Source: G963678445 sp963678445 (GTDB taxonomy: Bacteria > Hydrogenedentota > Hydrogenedentia > Hydrogenedentales > G963678445). From it: a stretch of 64,000 bases of DNA. How positions within the stretch are numbered: position 1 is the stretch's first letter; each line of letters starts with the position of its first letter. Location of the stretch: positions 434,001 through 498,000 of the forward strand of contig OY782877.1 of assembly GCA_963678445.1 (NCBI GenBank). Reading direction: 5' to 3'. This document shows, piece after piece, positions 45,986 to 54,787 of the stretch. Under the pieces are notes generated by a model, which was given only the letters and a program-made list of their open reading frames with translations, searched no databases and was not told the origin of the DNA. The position numbers and the translations under genes are program-made.

Positions 45986-48900
45986 GGAGAAGAGGCCGGT
46001 GAAACTCAGAGAGGTTCGTATTCGCTTTATGTTACATCAGATACTCCATGCTAATCCGTTCAGATTATTTGTTTTTGCCCTCATTTTTGTGAGTGCATAT
46101 ACACTGCGGTCAGCAGCGCAACCACAGGGTGTTCCAATCGTTCCTTCCGAGGCCGAGCTAAACGCGCCCTTTGGCAGCCATGACAGGGTGCTGTTCCAAG
46201 ACCCTCCAGGAGTTTATCATCCCGAGACATGGTTTCATTATATTGGAGGGAATGTGGCAAAGCCTGGGATTACGGCCGATTTGGAGGCCATAGCCGAAGC
46301 GGGAATTTCCGGAATCCATCTTTTTCACGGTCAGTTTGGGGGGGCTTGGCCCGGTGTAGCCCCGCAGATCGCATGTTTGAGTGAATCCTGGGATGATGCG
46401 GTATGCTTTACTGCCAAAGAATGCCGACGTCTGGGGTTGCGCTTCACGATGCAGAATTGCCCGGGGTGGGCTATGTCTGGCGGACCATGGATAGAGCCTT
46501 CCAATGCCATGCGCAGTCTGGTCTGGAGCCGGATGGATGTGAAAGCTGGTCCAATCCATACCCTTCTGCCGATGCCCCAACCCAGTAAGGAGCACTGGCG
46601 AGATTACCAGGATATCACTGTGCTTGCTTTTCCCACCCCACTTGGTGACAGCGGAAAGGCGCTAGAGCCGAACGCCGTGGAAAGCGATATCCCCCTTCCG
46701 TGGAAGTCTTTCTTCGCGGGTAAAACAAAAGACCCGTTGAAGCTTGCTCCCGCCACCAAGGAAAATCCGCACTGGCTGGAAATCACTTTTTCGGGGCCTG
46801 TGGTTTTGCGCACCATTGAATTTCCCGATGTGCAGTCGTTCAGTCATGCATGGTGTTATGTTCCCGGTGTAGACGTGAGAGCCTACGCCGTCTTTCCCGA
46901 TGGTTCGAGACAGCGAATTCTGGATACACCCATGCCCCAGTCGGCATGGCAGTCCAACCAGCCCATCTCCCTGGCCTGTGACGAAACGGAGGGTGTCCAA
47001 ACCTATCGAATCGAGATCGTCAATCAGCATGATATGGACCTGCGTTATCTTCGCTTGTTCTCGGCAGCGCGTAAGAACAATTGGGAATCGGAAGCGGCCT
47101 GGAGTCTGCGAAGCATCGTTCGTAGTAGTGAACACCCAAAACAGTCAAAAGAGGCATTTATCCAGCCGGAAGATATACTGGATATCTCCGCTTGCATGGA
47201 TGGCGAAGGAAACTTGGAATGGCGCGTCCCGGAAGGAGAGTGGACCATCCTTCGCGTTGGCCATGTAAACGCAGGGCGAAAGAATGGGCCTGCCCCCGCC
47301 GAGGGAACAGGGTGGGAATGCGACAAGCTGTCTGAAAGGGGGCCAGAGGCGCACTTTGCGGGCTTTATTGGACGGCTCAACAAAAATCCGCTAAGTGGTG
47401 GACTCTTGGCCGGGATGTTGCTGGATAGTTGGGAATGCTCCACACAGACCTGGACCAAGGATATGGAATCCGAATTTCGCGAACATACCGGTTACGAATT
47501 GAGAAGCTGGCTTCCCGCAGTCTTTGGCTATGTCATCCGCGATCAGGAGACGACGAGCCGTTTTCTACGCGACTGGCGAGGAACCATCGGGGACTTGTTT
47601 GCCAACCGTTTTTATGGGGGTATGGCCAAGTTGGCCAAAGAGAATGGCTTGGATATTACCTACGAGACCGCGGCGGGCGATGTCTTCCCTGCGGACATTA
47701 TGGAGTACTACAAACATGCGGACGTACCCATGTGCGAGTTTTGGCACCCCCATGCCGATTCATTCGTGGGATCACTCAATTTTAAACCTATTAAGCCCGC
47801 GGCTTCGGCGGCCCGCTTGTATGGTAAGCCCCGTGTCTCCGCAGAGGCCTTCACGTCCTTCGAACTGACTTGGGACGAGCATTTGAGTATGTTGAAGGAA
47901 GTCGCCAACGTGAATTTCATTGAAGGGGCAACGCATCTGGTTTTTCATACCTATACCCATAATCCCCGCACCGATTGGCTTCCGCCAGGTACCTCCTTTG
48001 GCACAAATATAGGCACCCCCTTTCTACGTGGACAGACCTGGTGGAAACACATGCCCGAATTCACCTCCTATCTCTCTCGCGTGAATTATCTCCTTGAACG
48101 GGGACGTCCCGTCTCCGATGTGCTCTGGTACCTGGGCGATGAAATCGATCATAAGCCGGACCAAAATGCCCCCTTTCCGGAAGGATTCAAGTACGACTAT
48201 TGCAATCCCGATGTGCTGCTACACCGGCTTTCCGTGCGCAATGGAAAACTCGTGACGCCGGAAGGGCTCTCCTACCAGATTCTCTGGCTGCCCGACAACG
48301 AACGAATGCTGCCCGATACCCTGGAGCGAATCCTCTCTCTGGTCCGCGAAGGTGCGGTTGTCGTCGGCAATGCGCCTAAGGCGATTGCCACTCTGAAAGG
48401 CGGAGAGGTGGCGCAGCAACATTTTCAGGCAACGGTACGTGAACTTTGGGGGGACAATGAAGAGCATATCCGGATGATCGGAAAGGGAAAGGTGATGTCC
48501 GGAATCGCTATTGGAGACGCCCTTGCGAAACTCCACCTGACGCCCGATGTAATCGGTGGCAGCGCGCTATGGTTACACCGCCGGGTGGAGGATGCGGATT
48601 GGTACTACGTCTGCGCACCCTATGGCAGTGGATTCCAAGGCATTCTCAGCTTTAATAACAATGGAACTCCCGAGATATGGAACCCTGTCAGCGGAGAAAT
48701 TGAACCTGCTGAAGTCGTTGGAAATGAAGAAGGAAGGACCACTATTCGTTTCAATCTTACGCGCGCAGGCTCATGTTTTGTGGTCTTTCGTGAGACAGAT
48801 GCAGGCAATTCTGTCCAGGCTAGAATAGCGGACGAGACAGCCGAAAAGCGTATCCTTTCCGGACCTTGGACCCTCTCCTTCCCCGCCGACTGGGGTGCGC

Positions 48901-49322
48901 CAGCTTCGATTGAAACCGCCGAGTTGAAGGCGTGGAAGGACCTTGATGTATCGGACGAAGCAAAAAGTTTTTCCGGAACGTTGACCTACACGACGGCCTT
49001 CGATATCGAGGAATTGGAGGAGAAGGTAGCCTATTCTCTCGATTTAGGCCGTGTGGAGATGATAGCCGTAGTGACGCTTAACGGCAAAGCGTTCCGTACA
49101 CTTTGGACCCCGCCCTACACTCTGGACATCACAGATGCGCTGAAGCCCGGCAGAAATGATTTGAGGATAGAAGTCACCAGTACATGGTTCAATCGCCTGG
49201 TGTACGACGCCAATCAGTCCGAGGCGCAGCGAAAGACTTGGGTGATTGGTGGACCTGCGAAAGAAGAAGTCCTGAGAGAGAGCGGGTTGATAGGGCCGGT
49301 GCATATCGTAGTCGCCCAGTGA
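45972..49322 (+). CDS. Alpha-L-rhamnosidase, glycoside hydrolase family 106
   Basis: This protein of up to 1116 residues has an N-terminal hydrophobic export signal (about 30-46). The GH106 opening WFHYIGGNVAKPGITADLEAI (in part) and GISGIHLFHGQF, followed by LRFTMQNCPGWAMSGGPW, the DSWE region (LLDSWECSTQTWT, about 475) and the C-terminal galactose-binding-like sandwich (ADWG...TLNGKAFRTLW), give the full family layout. It removes terminal alpha-L-rhamnose from plant or microbial polysaccharides. The start is uncertain: ATG 45972, GTG 45999 after GAAGAGG, or ATG 46029. A GC-rich hairpin follows the stop. Confidence 0.92.
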   Translation: MKSIEEKRPVKLREVRIRFMLHQILHANPFRLFVFALIFVSAYTLRSAAQPQGVPIVPSEAELNAPFGSHDRVLFQDPPGVYHPETWFHYIGGNVAKPGITADLEAIAEAGISGIHLFHGQFGGAWPGVAPQIACLSESWDDAVCFTAKECRRLGLRFTMQNCPGWAMSGGPWIEPSNAMRSLVWSRMDVKAGPIHTLLPMPQPSKEHWRDYQDITVLAFPTPLGDSGKALEPNAVESDIPLPWKSFFAGKTKDPLKLAPATKENPHWLEITFSGPVVLRTIEFPDVQSFSHAWCYVPGVDVRAYAVFPDGSRQRILDTPMPQSAWQSNQPISLACDETEGVQTYRIEIVNQHDMDLRYLRLFSAARKNNWESEAAWSLRSIVRSSEHPKQSKEAFIQPEDILDISACMDGEGNLEWRVPEGEWTILRVGHVNAGRKNGPAPAEGTGWECDKLSERGPEAHFAGFIGRLNKNPLSGGLLAGMLLDSWECSTQTWTKDMESEFREHTGYELRSWLPAVFGYVIRDQETTSRFLRDWRGTIGDLFANRFYGGMAKLAKENGLDITYETAAGDVFPADIMEYYKHADVPMCEFWHPHADSFVGSLNFKPIKPAASAARLYGKPRVSAEAFTSFELTWDEHLSMLKEVANVNFIEGATHLVFHTYTHNPRTDWLPPGTSFGTNIGTPFLRGQTWWKHMPEFTSYLSRVNYLLERGRPVSDVLWYLGDEIDHKPDQNAPFPEGFKYDYCNPDVLLHRLSVRNGKLVTPEGLSYQILWLPDNERMLPDTLERILSLVREGAVVVGNAPKAIATLKGGEVAQQHFQATVRELWGDNEEHIRMIGKGKVMSGIAIGDALAKLHLTPDVIGGSALWLHRRVEDADWYYVCAPYGSGFQGILSFNNNGTPEIWNPVSGEIEPAEVVGNEEGRTTIRFNLTRAGSCFVVFRETDAGNSVQARIADETAEKRILSGPWTLSFPADWGAPASIETAELKAWKDLDVSDEAKSFSGTLTYTTAFDIEELEEKVAYSLDLGRVEMIAVVTLNGKAFRTLWTPPYTLDITDALKPGRNDLRIEVTSTWFNRLVYDANQSEAQRKTWVIGGPAKEEVLRESGLIGPVHIVVAQ

Positions 49323-49350
49323 TTCTATGCAAAATCGCCAAACGCGAACG

Positions 49351-49382
49351 GTGTGTGGGCGGCAAGCTTGTTCGCCCGCACA
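49351..49382 (+). terminator. GC-rich hairpin after GH106
   Basis: GTGTGTGGGCG and CGCCCGCACAC pair over 11 bp with one G-U in RNA and a 10-base loop, 28 bp after the GH106 stop. There is no U-tract, so rho-independent termination is only possible. Confidence 0.5.
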
Positions 49383-49660
49383 CCAAGCTGTAAACAGCAA
49401 CGCTGCTTATCGGAATGGTAGAAGAAAATTCGGTTTTGAGGTGTAGCGGTATCGTGGGTGCTCTCGGAAAGCCATGCAACAGATTTTTCCCTGTTTGATT
49501 ACCTCCTTGCGCCATTGCTCTCTCTCACATAATAATTTCTTCGTCCCTCTGTTTTTTTGATCACGTTATGAAAAAAACTATCGAGACTTCACATTGCTAC
49601 GTTCGTACAATTCTGACAGCATTGAATCGAGGTGAGCAGGGACAGCTTCTTCCAACTCTT

Positions 49661-49846
49661 TTAAAAGCGCTTTGGAGAACGCAGATATACGTTCAGCGTT
49701 GTGGGCTTGGATCCGACCGTGCCCGAATCGCTATATCTCGCGAAAATATTGTGCACCGTTCCTTTGGAGACTCTAGGACGCTCATCAATCTCAGTGCTCC
49801 CATATTTCGGATTCTCTGCATGAATAACGGAAAACATCGTTTTCAT
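49661..49846 (-). pseudogene. Possible remnant of an IS630/mariner-type transposase N-terminus
   Basis: This 61-residue frame contains DERPRVSKGTVHNIFARY followed by SDSGTVGSKPTT. The spacing resembles the second helix-turn-helix and Gly/Pro linker of IS630/mariner-like transposases (R-x-S-x-x-TV-x-x-I-x-x-x-Y-x-x-x-G-x-V). No DDE domain or terminal repeats are seen, so if real it is a decayed fragment. The similarity is short and judged by eye. Confidence 0.3.
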
Positions 49847-50082
49847 TCTGTGCTCCGGTAAAAATTGGCCAAAATCATCGTCAGCAGGAAAATTACGATA
49901 TTTAGCTCAGATAGCAGTATGAAAGTCTTAAAGAGGGAGAGTATAGGTATTCAGGTGACTTTACCATGCGGTTAAGAAACAGGAAAGGTATAAGATTTCC
50001 TGGTAATGTATTGCGCAATTGCCCTTGGGTTGGCTATCATGCGGCTACTGGGTCTGTAGCTGGAACGAATAGGATTAGGGAA

Positions 50083-50985
50083 ATGCCGAAGAAAAAAACT
50101 GCAAAAATTATCGATGGAAAAAAAATCGCCGCTGAGATTCGTGAAGAATTAAAGCTGGAAATTGAAGCGCTTCAAAAAAAGAAGATTACGCCCGGACTCG
50201 CGGTCGTTTTGGTGGGCGGAGATCCGGCCAGCCAGATTTACGTGCGTAACAAACGACGCACATGTGACGAATTGGGCATTGCTTCGTTTGCGTATGATCT
50301 GCCTGAGAATTGCACGGAACGGCGTTTGCTGAATCTCATCGCCAAGCTTAATGCGGACCCAAAGGTTAACGGCATTTTGGTGCAGAGCCCCGTGCCGAAA
50401 CAGATTGATGAGCAAAAGGTGCTTAACGCCATTGATCCCGATAAGGATGTGGATGGCTTCCACCCGGTAAATACTGGGAAACTCCTCAATGGGGAACCTT
50501 GTTTTGTAGCCTGTACCCCGGCAGGGTGTCAGGAAATGCTGGTGCGCAGCGGCTATGATCCCGCTGGCAAACATGTGGTGGTGGTTGGCCGTTCAAATAT
50601 TGTCGGCAAACCTATCGCGGCCTTGCTGGTACAAAAAGCGGCAGGCGCCAACGCCACGGTAACTATCTGCCATTCACGCACCAAAAAACTCGCCACCATC
50701 ACGCAACAAGCCGATATTCTGGTGGCAGCCATCGGTGCGCCGGAGTTTATCAAATCACGCATGGTTAAGGAAGGCGTCGTCGTGATTGACGTCGGCATGA
50801 ACCGCATTGCAGATGATACGCGCAAATCAGGATATCGATTGGCGGGCGATGTCGATTTTAAAGGCGTCAGCAAAAAAGCGCGCGCTATCACCCCCGTACC
50901 CGGTGGCGTAGGCCCAATGACCATCACCATGCTGATGAAAAACACGGTACGCGCCGCACGCCTGCAACATGGGCTGAAAGGATAG
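50083..50985 (+). CDS. folD: Bifunctional methylenetetrahydrofolate dehydrogenase/cyclohydrolase
   Basis: This protein of about 300 residues interconverts 5,10-methylene-, methenyl- and 10-formyl-tetrahydrofolate with NADP, supplying one-carbon units. Motifs: ASQIYVRNKRRTCDELGI (catalytic Lys, here in the Y-V-x-x-K block, about 50-58), ILVQSPVPKQID, PDKDVDGFHPVN, GRSNIVGKP (NADP binding) and TPVPGGVGPMTITMLM. The ATG at 50083 has AGGATTAGGG upstream and gives the normal length. Cytoplasmic and apparently monocistronic. Confidence 0.97.
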   Translation: MPKKKTAKIIDGKKIAAEIREELKLEIEALQKKKITPGLAVVLVGGDPASQIYVRNKRRTCDELGIASFAYDLPENCTERRLLNLIAKLNADPKVNGILVQSPVPKQIDEQKVLNAIDPDKDVDGFHPVNTGKLLNGEPCFVACTPAGCQEMLVRSGYDPAGKHVVVVGRSNIVGKPIAALLVQKAAGANATVTICHSRTKKLATITQQADILVAAIGAPEFIKSRMVKEGVVVIDVGMNRIADDTRKSGYRLAGDVDFKGVSKKARAITPVPGGVGPMTITMLMKNTVRAARLQHGLKG

Positions 50986-51022
50986 TCCCTGCTGTTCGTA
51001 CCCAAATCCCATGTGAGTGTCA

Positions 51023-51145
51023 TTTAGTGACTTAAACTCCAAGAGTTGTTATAAAAAAACAAATTTTTTACTGCTTTCAGGGACGGCAAGGGCCATATTT
51101 CTTGGCTGTGGCCCTGGCCAGCTTGCGGTCGCTGGGCCGCTTTAG
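51023..51145 (-). repeat. Interspersed repeat, copy F (long subtype)
   Basis: Minus-strand copy from CTAAAGCGGCCCAGCGACCG to TTTAAGTCACTAAA. Between the first hairpin and the inner block it carries an extra GGCCAGGGCCA segment, shared only with the copy at 54584. It lies between folD and the sialidase gene and fills most of the sialidase leader region. Confidence 0.88.
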
Positions 51146-51179
51146 GACATTCTCTAAAACCCGACCTGAGGAATTTATT

Positions 51180-52352
51180 ATGCGAGTTACTTTATACAGT
51201 ATCATGGCCGCACTGCTACTAATTGCAACTATCGCCAATGCAGCGCCCGATATGGAAAAGACCGCCTTGTTCATTCGTGAAGAGGGTGGCTATCACACGT
51301 ATCGTATCCCCGCGTTGATCACCACATGCTCCGGTCGTCTCCTCGCTTTTTGTGAAGGACGTAAGGGGGGCGGGGGCGATAGCGGTAACATCGACATGCT
51401 CGTAAAAGCTTCTGAGGACGGTGGCAAAACTTGGGGAGGCCAACGTGTCATTTGGGATGATAGACGGAATACCTGCGGTAATCCCTGCCCTGTGCTCGAT
51501 CGCGAAACGGGCGTCCTCTGGTTGTTGCTAACGTGGAACTTGGGACGGGACGATGAGCAGGAGATCATTAAGGGGAAGAGTAAAGACACCCGCCGGGTTT
51601 TCGTAACTTCGTCGCGTGATGAAGGACGCACCTGGGCTGAACCAAAAGAAATCACGAACGCCGTCAAAAAGGATGATTGGACATGGTACGCCACGGGACC
51701 TGGCTCAGCCATCCAAGTGGAATACGGGCCGCATAAGGGACGTATGGTCATTCCTTGTGATCATATCGAATCAGAAAAAAATGGCTATTACTCTCACATC
51801 ATCTACTCGGATGACCATGGGAAAACCTGGCAATTGGGAGGATGCGCTCCCAAAGACAAAATGAATGAGTGTCAGGTAGTAGAGTTGACCGATGGCCGTC
51901 TCTTGCTCAACATGCGCAATTATGACCGCAAAAAGAAAACACGGGGATTTTCGTTTAGTGATGACGGCGGTATTACTTGGTCGCCTGTTCAGTGGGACGA
52001 AGGATTGCCGGAACCGATTTGTCAGGCAGACATACTCCGCTACGCCTTTGACAAGCCCCAGGAAAAGGGGACAGCAGCTTGCACTGCATCGCGCATGGAG
52101 AACATGAATTGCATCTTGTTCTCTAATCCCGCCAGTAGTGAGAAACGGATAGACATGACCGTGCGTGCCAGCTTTGATGATGGAAAGACCTGGGCCAAAT
52201 CGGTATGTATTCACCAGGGACCGGCTGCCTACTCTGACATGGCCGTGCTGCCCGATGGCGCCATTGCTTGTCTTTATGAAGCAGGCAAGGAATCCCGCTA
52301 CGAAACGATTACGTTCTGCCGCCTTTCACCAACTTGGCTCAAAGCAGAATAG
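51180..52352 (+). CDS. Exo-alpha-sialidase, glycoside hydrolase family 33
   Basis: This protein of about 390 residues has a signal peptide (cleaved near ANAAP). It then has a six-bladed propeller marked by the YRIPA motif (FRIP equivalent, about 43) and five Asp boxes (SEDGGKTW, SRDEGRTW, SDDHGKTW, SDDGGITW, SFDDGKTW). The Arg of YRIP and later Arg residues in NMRNYDR and KESRYET fit the carboxylate-binding triad. It releases terminal sialic acid from glycans outside the cytoplasm. The ATG at 51180 follows GAGGA. The next gene starts eight bases after the stop. Confidence 0.94.
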   Translation: MRVTLYSIMAALLLIATIANAAPDMEKTALFIREEGGYHTYRIPALITTCSGRLLAFCEGRKGGGGDSGNIDMLVKASEDGGKTWGGQRVIWDDRRNTCGNPCPVLDRETGVLWLLLTWNLGRDDEQEIIKGKSKDTRRVFVTSSRDEGRTWAEPKEITNAVKKDDWTWYATGPGSAIQVEYGPHKGRMVIPCDHIESEKNGYYSHIIYSDDHGKTWQLGGCAPKDKMNECQVVELTDGRLLLNMRNYDRKKKTRGFSFSDDGGITWSPVQWDEGLPEPICQADILRYAFDKPQEKGTAACTASRMENMNCILFSNPASSEKRIDMTVRASFDDGKTWAKSVCIHQGPAAYSDMAVLPDGAIACLYEAGKESRYETITFCRLSPTWLKAE

Positions 52353-52360
52353 GAGCCATA

Positions 52361-52963
52361 ATGCAACCGCGCAAATCATTTTTGACTGGATGTTTTTTAG
52401 GAATCGTATTAGGCGCCGTTGGTCTGTTCGGCGGCATCGTGGGTGGCGCCTTCCTGTTCAAAGATGTACTGATCGCAAAAAAAGAAGGGGAATTGCGCTC
52501 CCCCCCGATTACCGTAGGCTTAGAGGCAGATTATAATTGGACCGTAAAACGCCTGACGGGAGATGGTGAAACTCTGCTGGATATGAAGGAACTGCAGGGA
52601 CAAACTGTGTTTTTGCATTTCTGGAGTCCCAATTGCCTGCATTGTCTCGCTGAGTTGCCCACAATCAACCGGCTATATCAATCGGTGGGGGGAGAAGAAA
52701 TTGCTTTTATCTGTGTAGCGCGTTCGGGGGAAGAGAAGCTACGCAAACTTGCGGACGAATACGCCCTCTCCTTTCCCCTTTTCGCCTGTTCAGGCACCCT
52801 GCCCAAAGTCTTCGCCGAGTCCTCTGCCCCCAACACCTTCATCATCGCACCCAGCGGCGACATTGTCTTTAAACATCAGGGCAGTGCGAAATGGGATGAT
52901 CCCAGTGTAAGCACTTTCCTGCTGTCGCTCTCCACCATGACAGCGAAAAGCGAAACAGAATAA
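52361..52963 (+). CDS. Membrane-anchored thioredoxin-like (TlpA/ResA) protein
   Basis: This 200-residue protein has an N-terminal membrane helix (about 8-35) and a thioredoxin fold in the periplasm. The redox site is FWSPNCLHCLAELP (CLHC, about 92-95), and the cis-Pro lies in SSAPNTFII (about 158). It is similar to TlpA/ResA-type reductases that keep cysteines reduced. AGGAG precedes the ATG at 52361. It is 8 bp after the sialidase stop, so the two are co-transcribed, and it meets the convergent HD-GYP gene with only eight bases between stops. Confidence 0.9.
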   Translation: MQPRKSFLTGCFLGIVLGAVGLFGGIVGGAFLFKDVLIAKKEGELRSPPITVGLEADYNWTVKRLTGDGETLLDMKELQGQTVFLHFWSPNCLHCLAELPTINRLYQSVGGEEIAFICVARSGEEKLRKLADEYALSFPLFACSGTLPKVFAESSAPNTFIIAPSGDIVFKHQGSAKWDDPSVSTFLLSLSTMTAKSETE

Positions 52964-52971
52964 TACCGCGC

Positions 52972-53739
52972 TCAGGCACTTGCCTCGTAAGGACGCCCGA
53001 CCTCAGCATTGATAAACACGTCCACCAATTCAGGATCGTAGTGTTTCCCCTGCTCGCTACGAAAATGGTGCAACGCGTCTTCGTGAGAACAGACGGTTTT
53101 TCGGTATAAACGGGGACTGGTCATCGCGCAAAACACGTCGATGATCTTCATAATCCGTGCTAAATAGGGAATTTGCTCTTTCTCCAGATGTTGGGGATAA
53201 CCGTCCCCATCCCAACATTCATGGTGGCATTCAACAACCTCGATAACATCCGTGGCAATACCACGTTCCCGCAAGAGGTCCGCGCCCAACTTCGCATGTC
53301 CCTGCAACAGCATCCACTCATCGTAGTCCAATACACTCTTTTTCAGGAGTACGTCATTGGGTACCTTAATTTTGCCAATATCACGCAAAATAGCGCCCCG
53401 TTCAAGGACCAGCAAGTCCTCCCGACTCAGGCCCAACGCCTCTCCAAAACGAACGGCATGCTGCCGTACACGTTCATCAGCGCCCAAAGGCAAGCTTTCC
53501 CGGCAGGCAATCGCATCCGCGAGCAAAGTCAAAACCCCGTACTGCTCTTCGCCCAGGTTATCCGCCCACGAGAGAATAGCGGCAGGTTTATCCAGTGAAG
53601 CGACGATGCCTGAAGTCGCTGGCGGCAACGCTTCGCCTTCTGAAAGCGCATGCACCAACACATCATGCTGCTCTGCCTGCATTTTTAATGTCTCTAACAA
53701 TTTTGCATCGTCCGCTGCTACGGCGATTCGTTTCAACAT
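52972..53739 (-). CDS. HD-GYP-like domain protein with altered HD motif
   Basis: The protein has about 255 residues. Residues 75-255 match the HD-GYP phosphodiesterase domain, which normally degrades cyclic-di-GMP: ILRDIGKIKVPNDVLLK (about 133-149), GHAKLGADLL, HHECWDGDGYP (about 190-200) and the downstream D-x-x-x-x-x-T/S phrase VFCAMTSPRLYR. The HD pair reads Arg-Asp, so a metal-ligand His is missing and catalysis may be lost or changed. No receiver domain is clear at the N-terminus. I chose the ATG at 53739 (GAGGAG upstream); the longer frame to 53826 runs into repeat copy G. Confidence 0.83.
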   Translation of the reverse strand: MLKRIAVAADDAKLLETLKMQAEQHDVLVHALSEGEALPPATSGIVASLDKPAAILSWADNLGEEQYGVLTLLADAIACRESLPLGADERVRQHAVRFGEALGLSREDLLVLERGAILRDIGKIKVPNDVLLKKSVLDYDEWMLLQGHAKLGADLLRERGIATDVIEVVECHHECWDGDGYPQHLEKEQIPYLARIMKIIDVFCAMTSPRLYRKTVCSHEDALHHFRSEQGKHYDPELVDVFINAEVGRPYEASA

Positions 53740-53798
53740 ACGTTTATTTCTCCTCGGGGGGCACAATGCTACCAAGTGCTTTCTGACGCACAAAATGG

Positions 53799-53905
53799 CT
53801 AAAAGTAGTCCAGCGACCACAAGCAAGAGGTATGGTCCGCACCATCCCTGACCGCAACAAAAAAAACACTTTTTATGACAACTTCTTATGTGTCAGTCAC
53901 TAAAA
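53799..53905 (+). repeat. Interspersed ~105-bp repeat, copy G
   Basis: Starts CTAAAAGTAGTCCAGCGACC, keeps CAAGCAAGAGGTATGGTCC, CATCCCTGACCGCAAC, TTTTTATGACAACTTC and ends GTCAGTCACTAAAAG. It separates the starts/ends of the HD-GYP and DUF2569 genes. Confidence 0.88.
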
Positions 53906-53942
53906 GTACATACATTGAGCGTAGCAGGAAATAAGGCAGGCT

Positions 53943-54497
53943 TCAACCCTCGTCTAAGTCTTCTTCTCCCAAATCTTTGTCTGATGGACGCCTTAGAAGG
54001 TCTTCGGTCTCCCCATACAAAGCACGCACCCGTTTTGATTTACTCAGGTAAAGCCAGCCAACAGCAAAAAACATTAGGGAAAAACCGACTTCTCGCAACG
54101 CCATAGGGACAAGCGCATAAATATCTTCTTCATTTTGCCAGTCGGGAACGGCAAACAGCGACACAACGGCAATGGCAAGCCCGATTAAAAATACAACCAG
54201 ATACGTTTTTGCAGTCTGCACGGCATTGGGACGCACGGTCCACAACGCCATTCCGGCATGAATACTGTAAACGACCAACAGAAGCCGCACCAGGAAATTA
54301 ATCACAAAAAAGCCCATCAACCCTTCGACATAGTCGCCAAAATCGGAAGAAGCCTTCCGAAAATTATCTACCAGGTTAACTGCGCTCATAAAAGGGTTTA
54401 GCAACGTCAGCAAAATGCAATATAGCAGCAAAAAACCGCCAACGCTCTGATTCTGAGGCTCTTCCTGAGGGTCGTGGACATCTAAATCATCGGACAT
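53943..54497 (-). CDS. DUF2569 family membrane protein
   Basis: This protein of about 184 residues has four membrane helices (about 22-42, 68-90, 103-123 and 138-158). The DUF2569 pattern is visible in VGGFLLLYCILLTL at the start and LYLSKSKRVRALYG at the end, matching the family's GG-W/F and SKRVK-x-x-Y/F ends. Function unknown. The tail is acidic (DLGEEDLDEG). I prefer the ATG at 54497, which has GAGG six bases upstream, over the one at 54536. It is flanked by interspersed repeat copies on both sides. Confidence 0.82.
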   Translation of the reverse strand: MSDDLDVHDPQEEPQNQSVGGFLLLYCILLTLLNPFMSAVNLVDNFRKASSDFGDYVEGLMGFFVINFLVRLLLVVYSIHAGMALWTVRPNAVQTAKTYLVVFLIGLAIAVVSLFAVPDWQNEEDIYALVPMALREVGFSLMFFAVGWLYLSKSKRVRALYGETEDLLRRPSDKDLGEEDLDEG

Positions 54498-54583
54498 AAC
54501 TACCTCGTCCAGCTTGTTTTTATCATTACTACCCATGGTTTACAAATACGTCCAGTCCTTTTTAGCACATTTTACCCTAAAAA

Positions 54584-54707
54584 CTAAAGCGATCCAGCGG
54601 TCACAAGGTGGCCAGGGCCAGACCCAGGAAATATGGTCCTTGCCGCCCCTGACCGAAACAAGTTTTTCGTTTTTTTACAGCAGCTTTTCAGATTTTAGTC
54701 ACTAAAG
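54584..54707 (+). repeat. Interspersed repeat, copy H (long subtype)
   Basis: Begins CTAAAGCGATCCAGCGGTCA, carries the GGCCAGGGCCAGACCCAGG insertion, then ATATGGTCCTTGCCGCCCC, TTTTTCGTTTTTTTACAGC and ends TTTTAGTCACTAAAG. It shares the insertion with copy F. Confidence 0.88.
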
Positions 54708-54731
54708 TGGTCCGGCGACCACAAGCAATGC
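54702..54731 (+). repeat. Partial second repeat joined to copy H
   Basis: The terminal CTAAAG of copy H is also the start of another copy (CTAAAGTGGTCCGGCGACCA, then CAAGCAATGC), which then stops. The shared CTAAAG suggests tandem joining or insertion at the repeat's own end. Confidence 0.7.
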
Positions 54732-54787
54732 ATTATAGCCCTTACTATAATATTATTATTCATTGCCGCTTTAAAAATGCACGATGT

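Larger units (their letters stand above)
49323..50082. other. 760-bp intergenic region with degenerate remnants
   Basis: Between the GH106 stop and folD there is a hairpin (49351-49382) and a stretch with a possible transposase-like helix-turn-helix fragment on the minus strand (49661-49846). Short open frames on the plus strand (for example from 49568) show no recognisable features. The folD frame can be extended upstream to 49966, but that extension lacks family similarity. Confidence 0.45.

Noticed and set aside
51102..51179. Sialidase start at 51102
   Set aside because: That extension is encoded by the end of a repeat copy; the ATG at 51180 begins a clear signal peptide after GAGGA.
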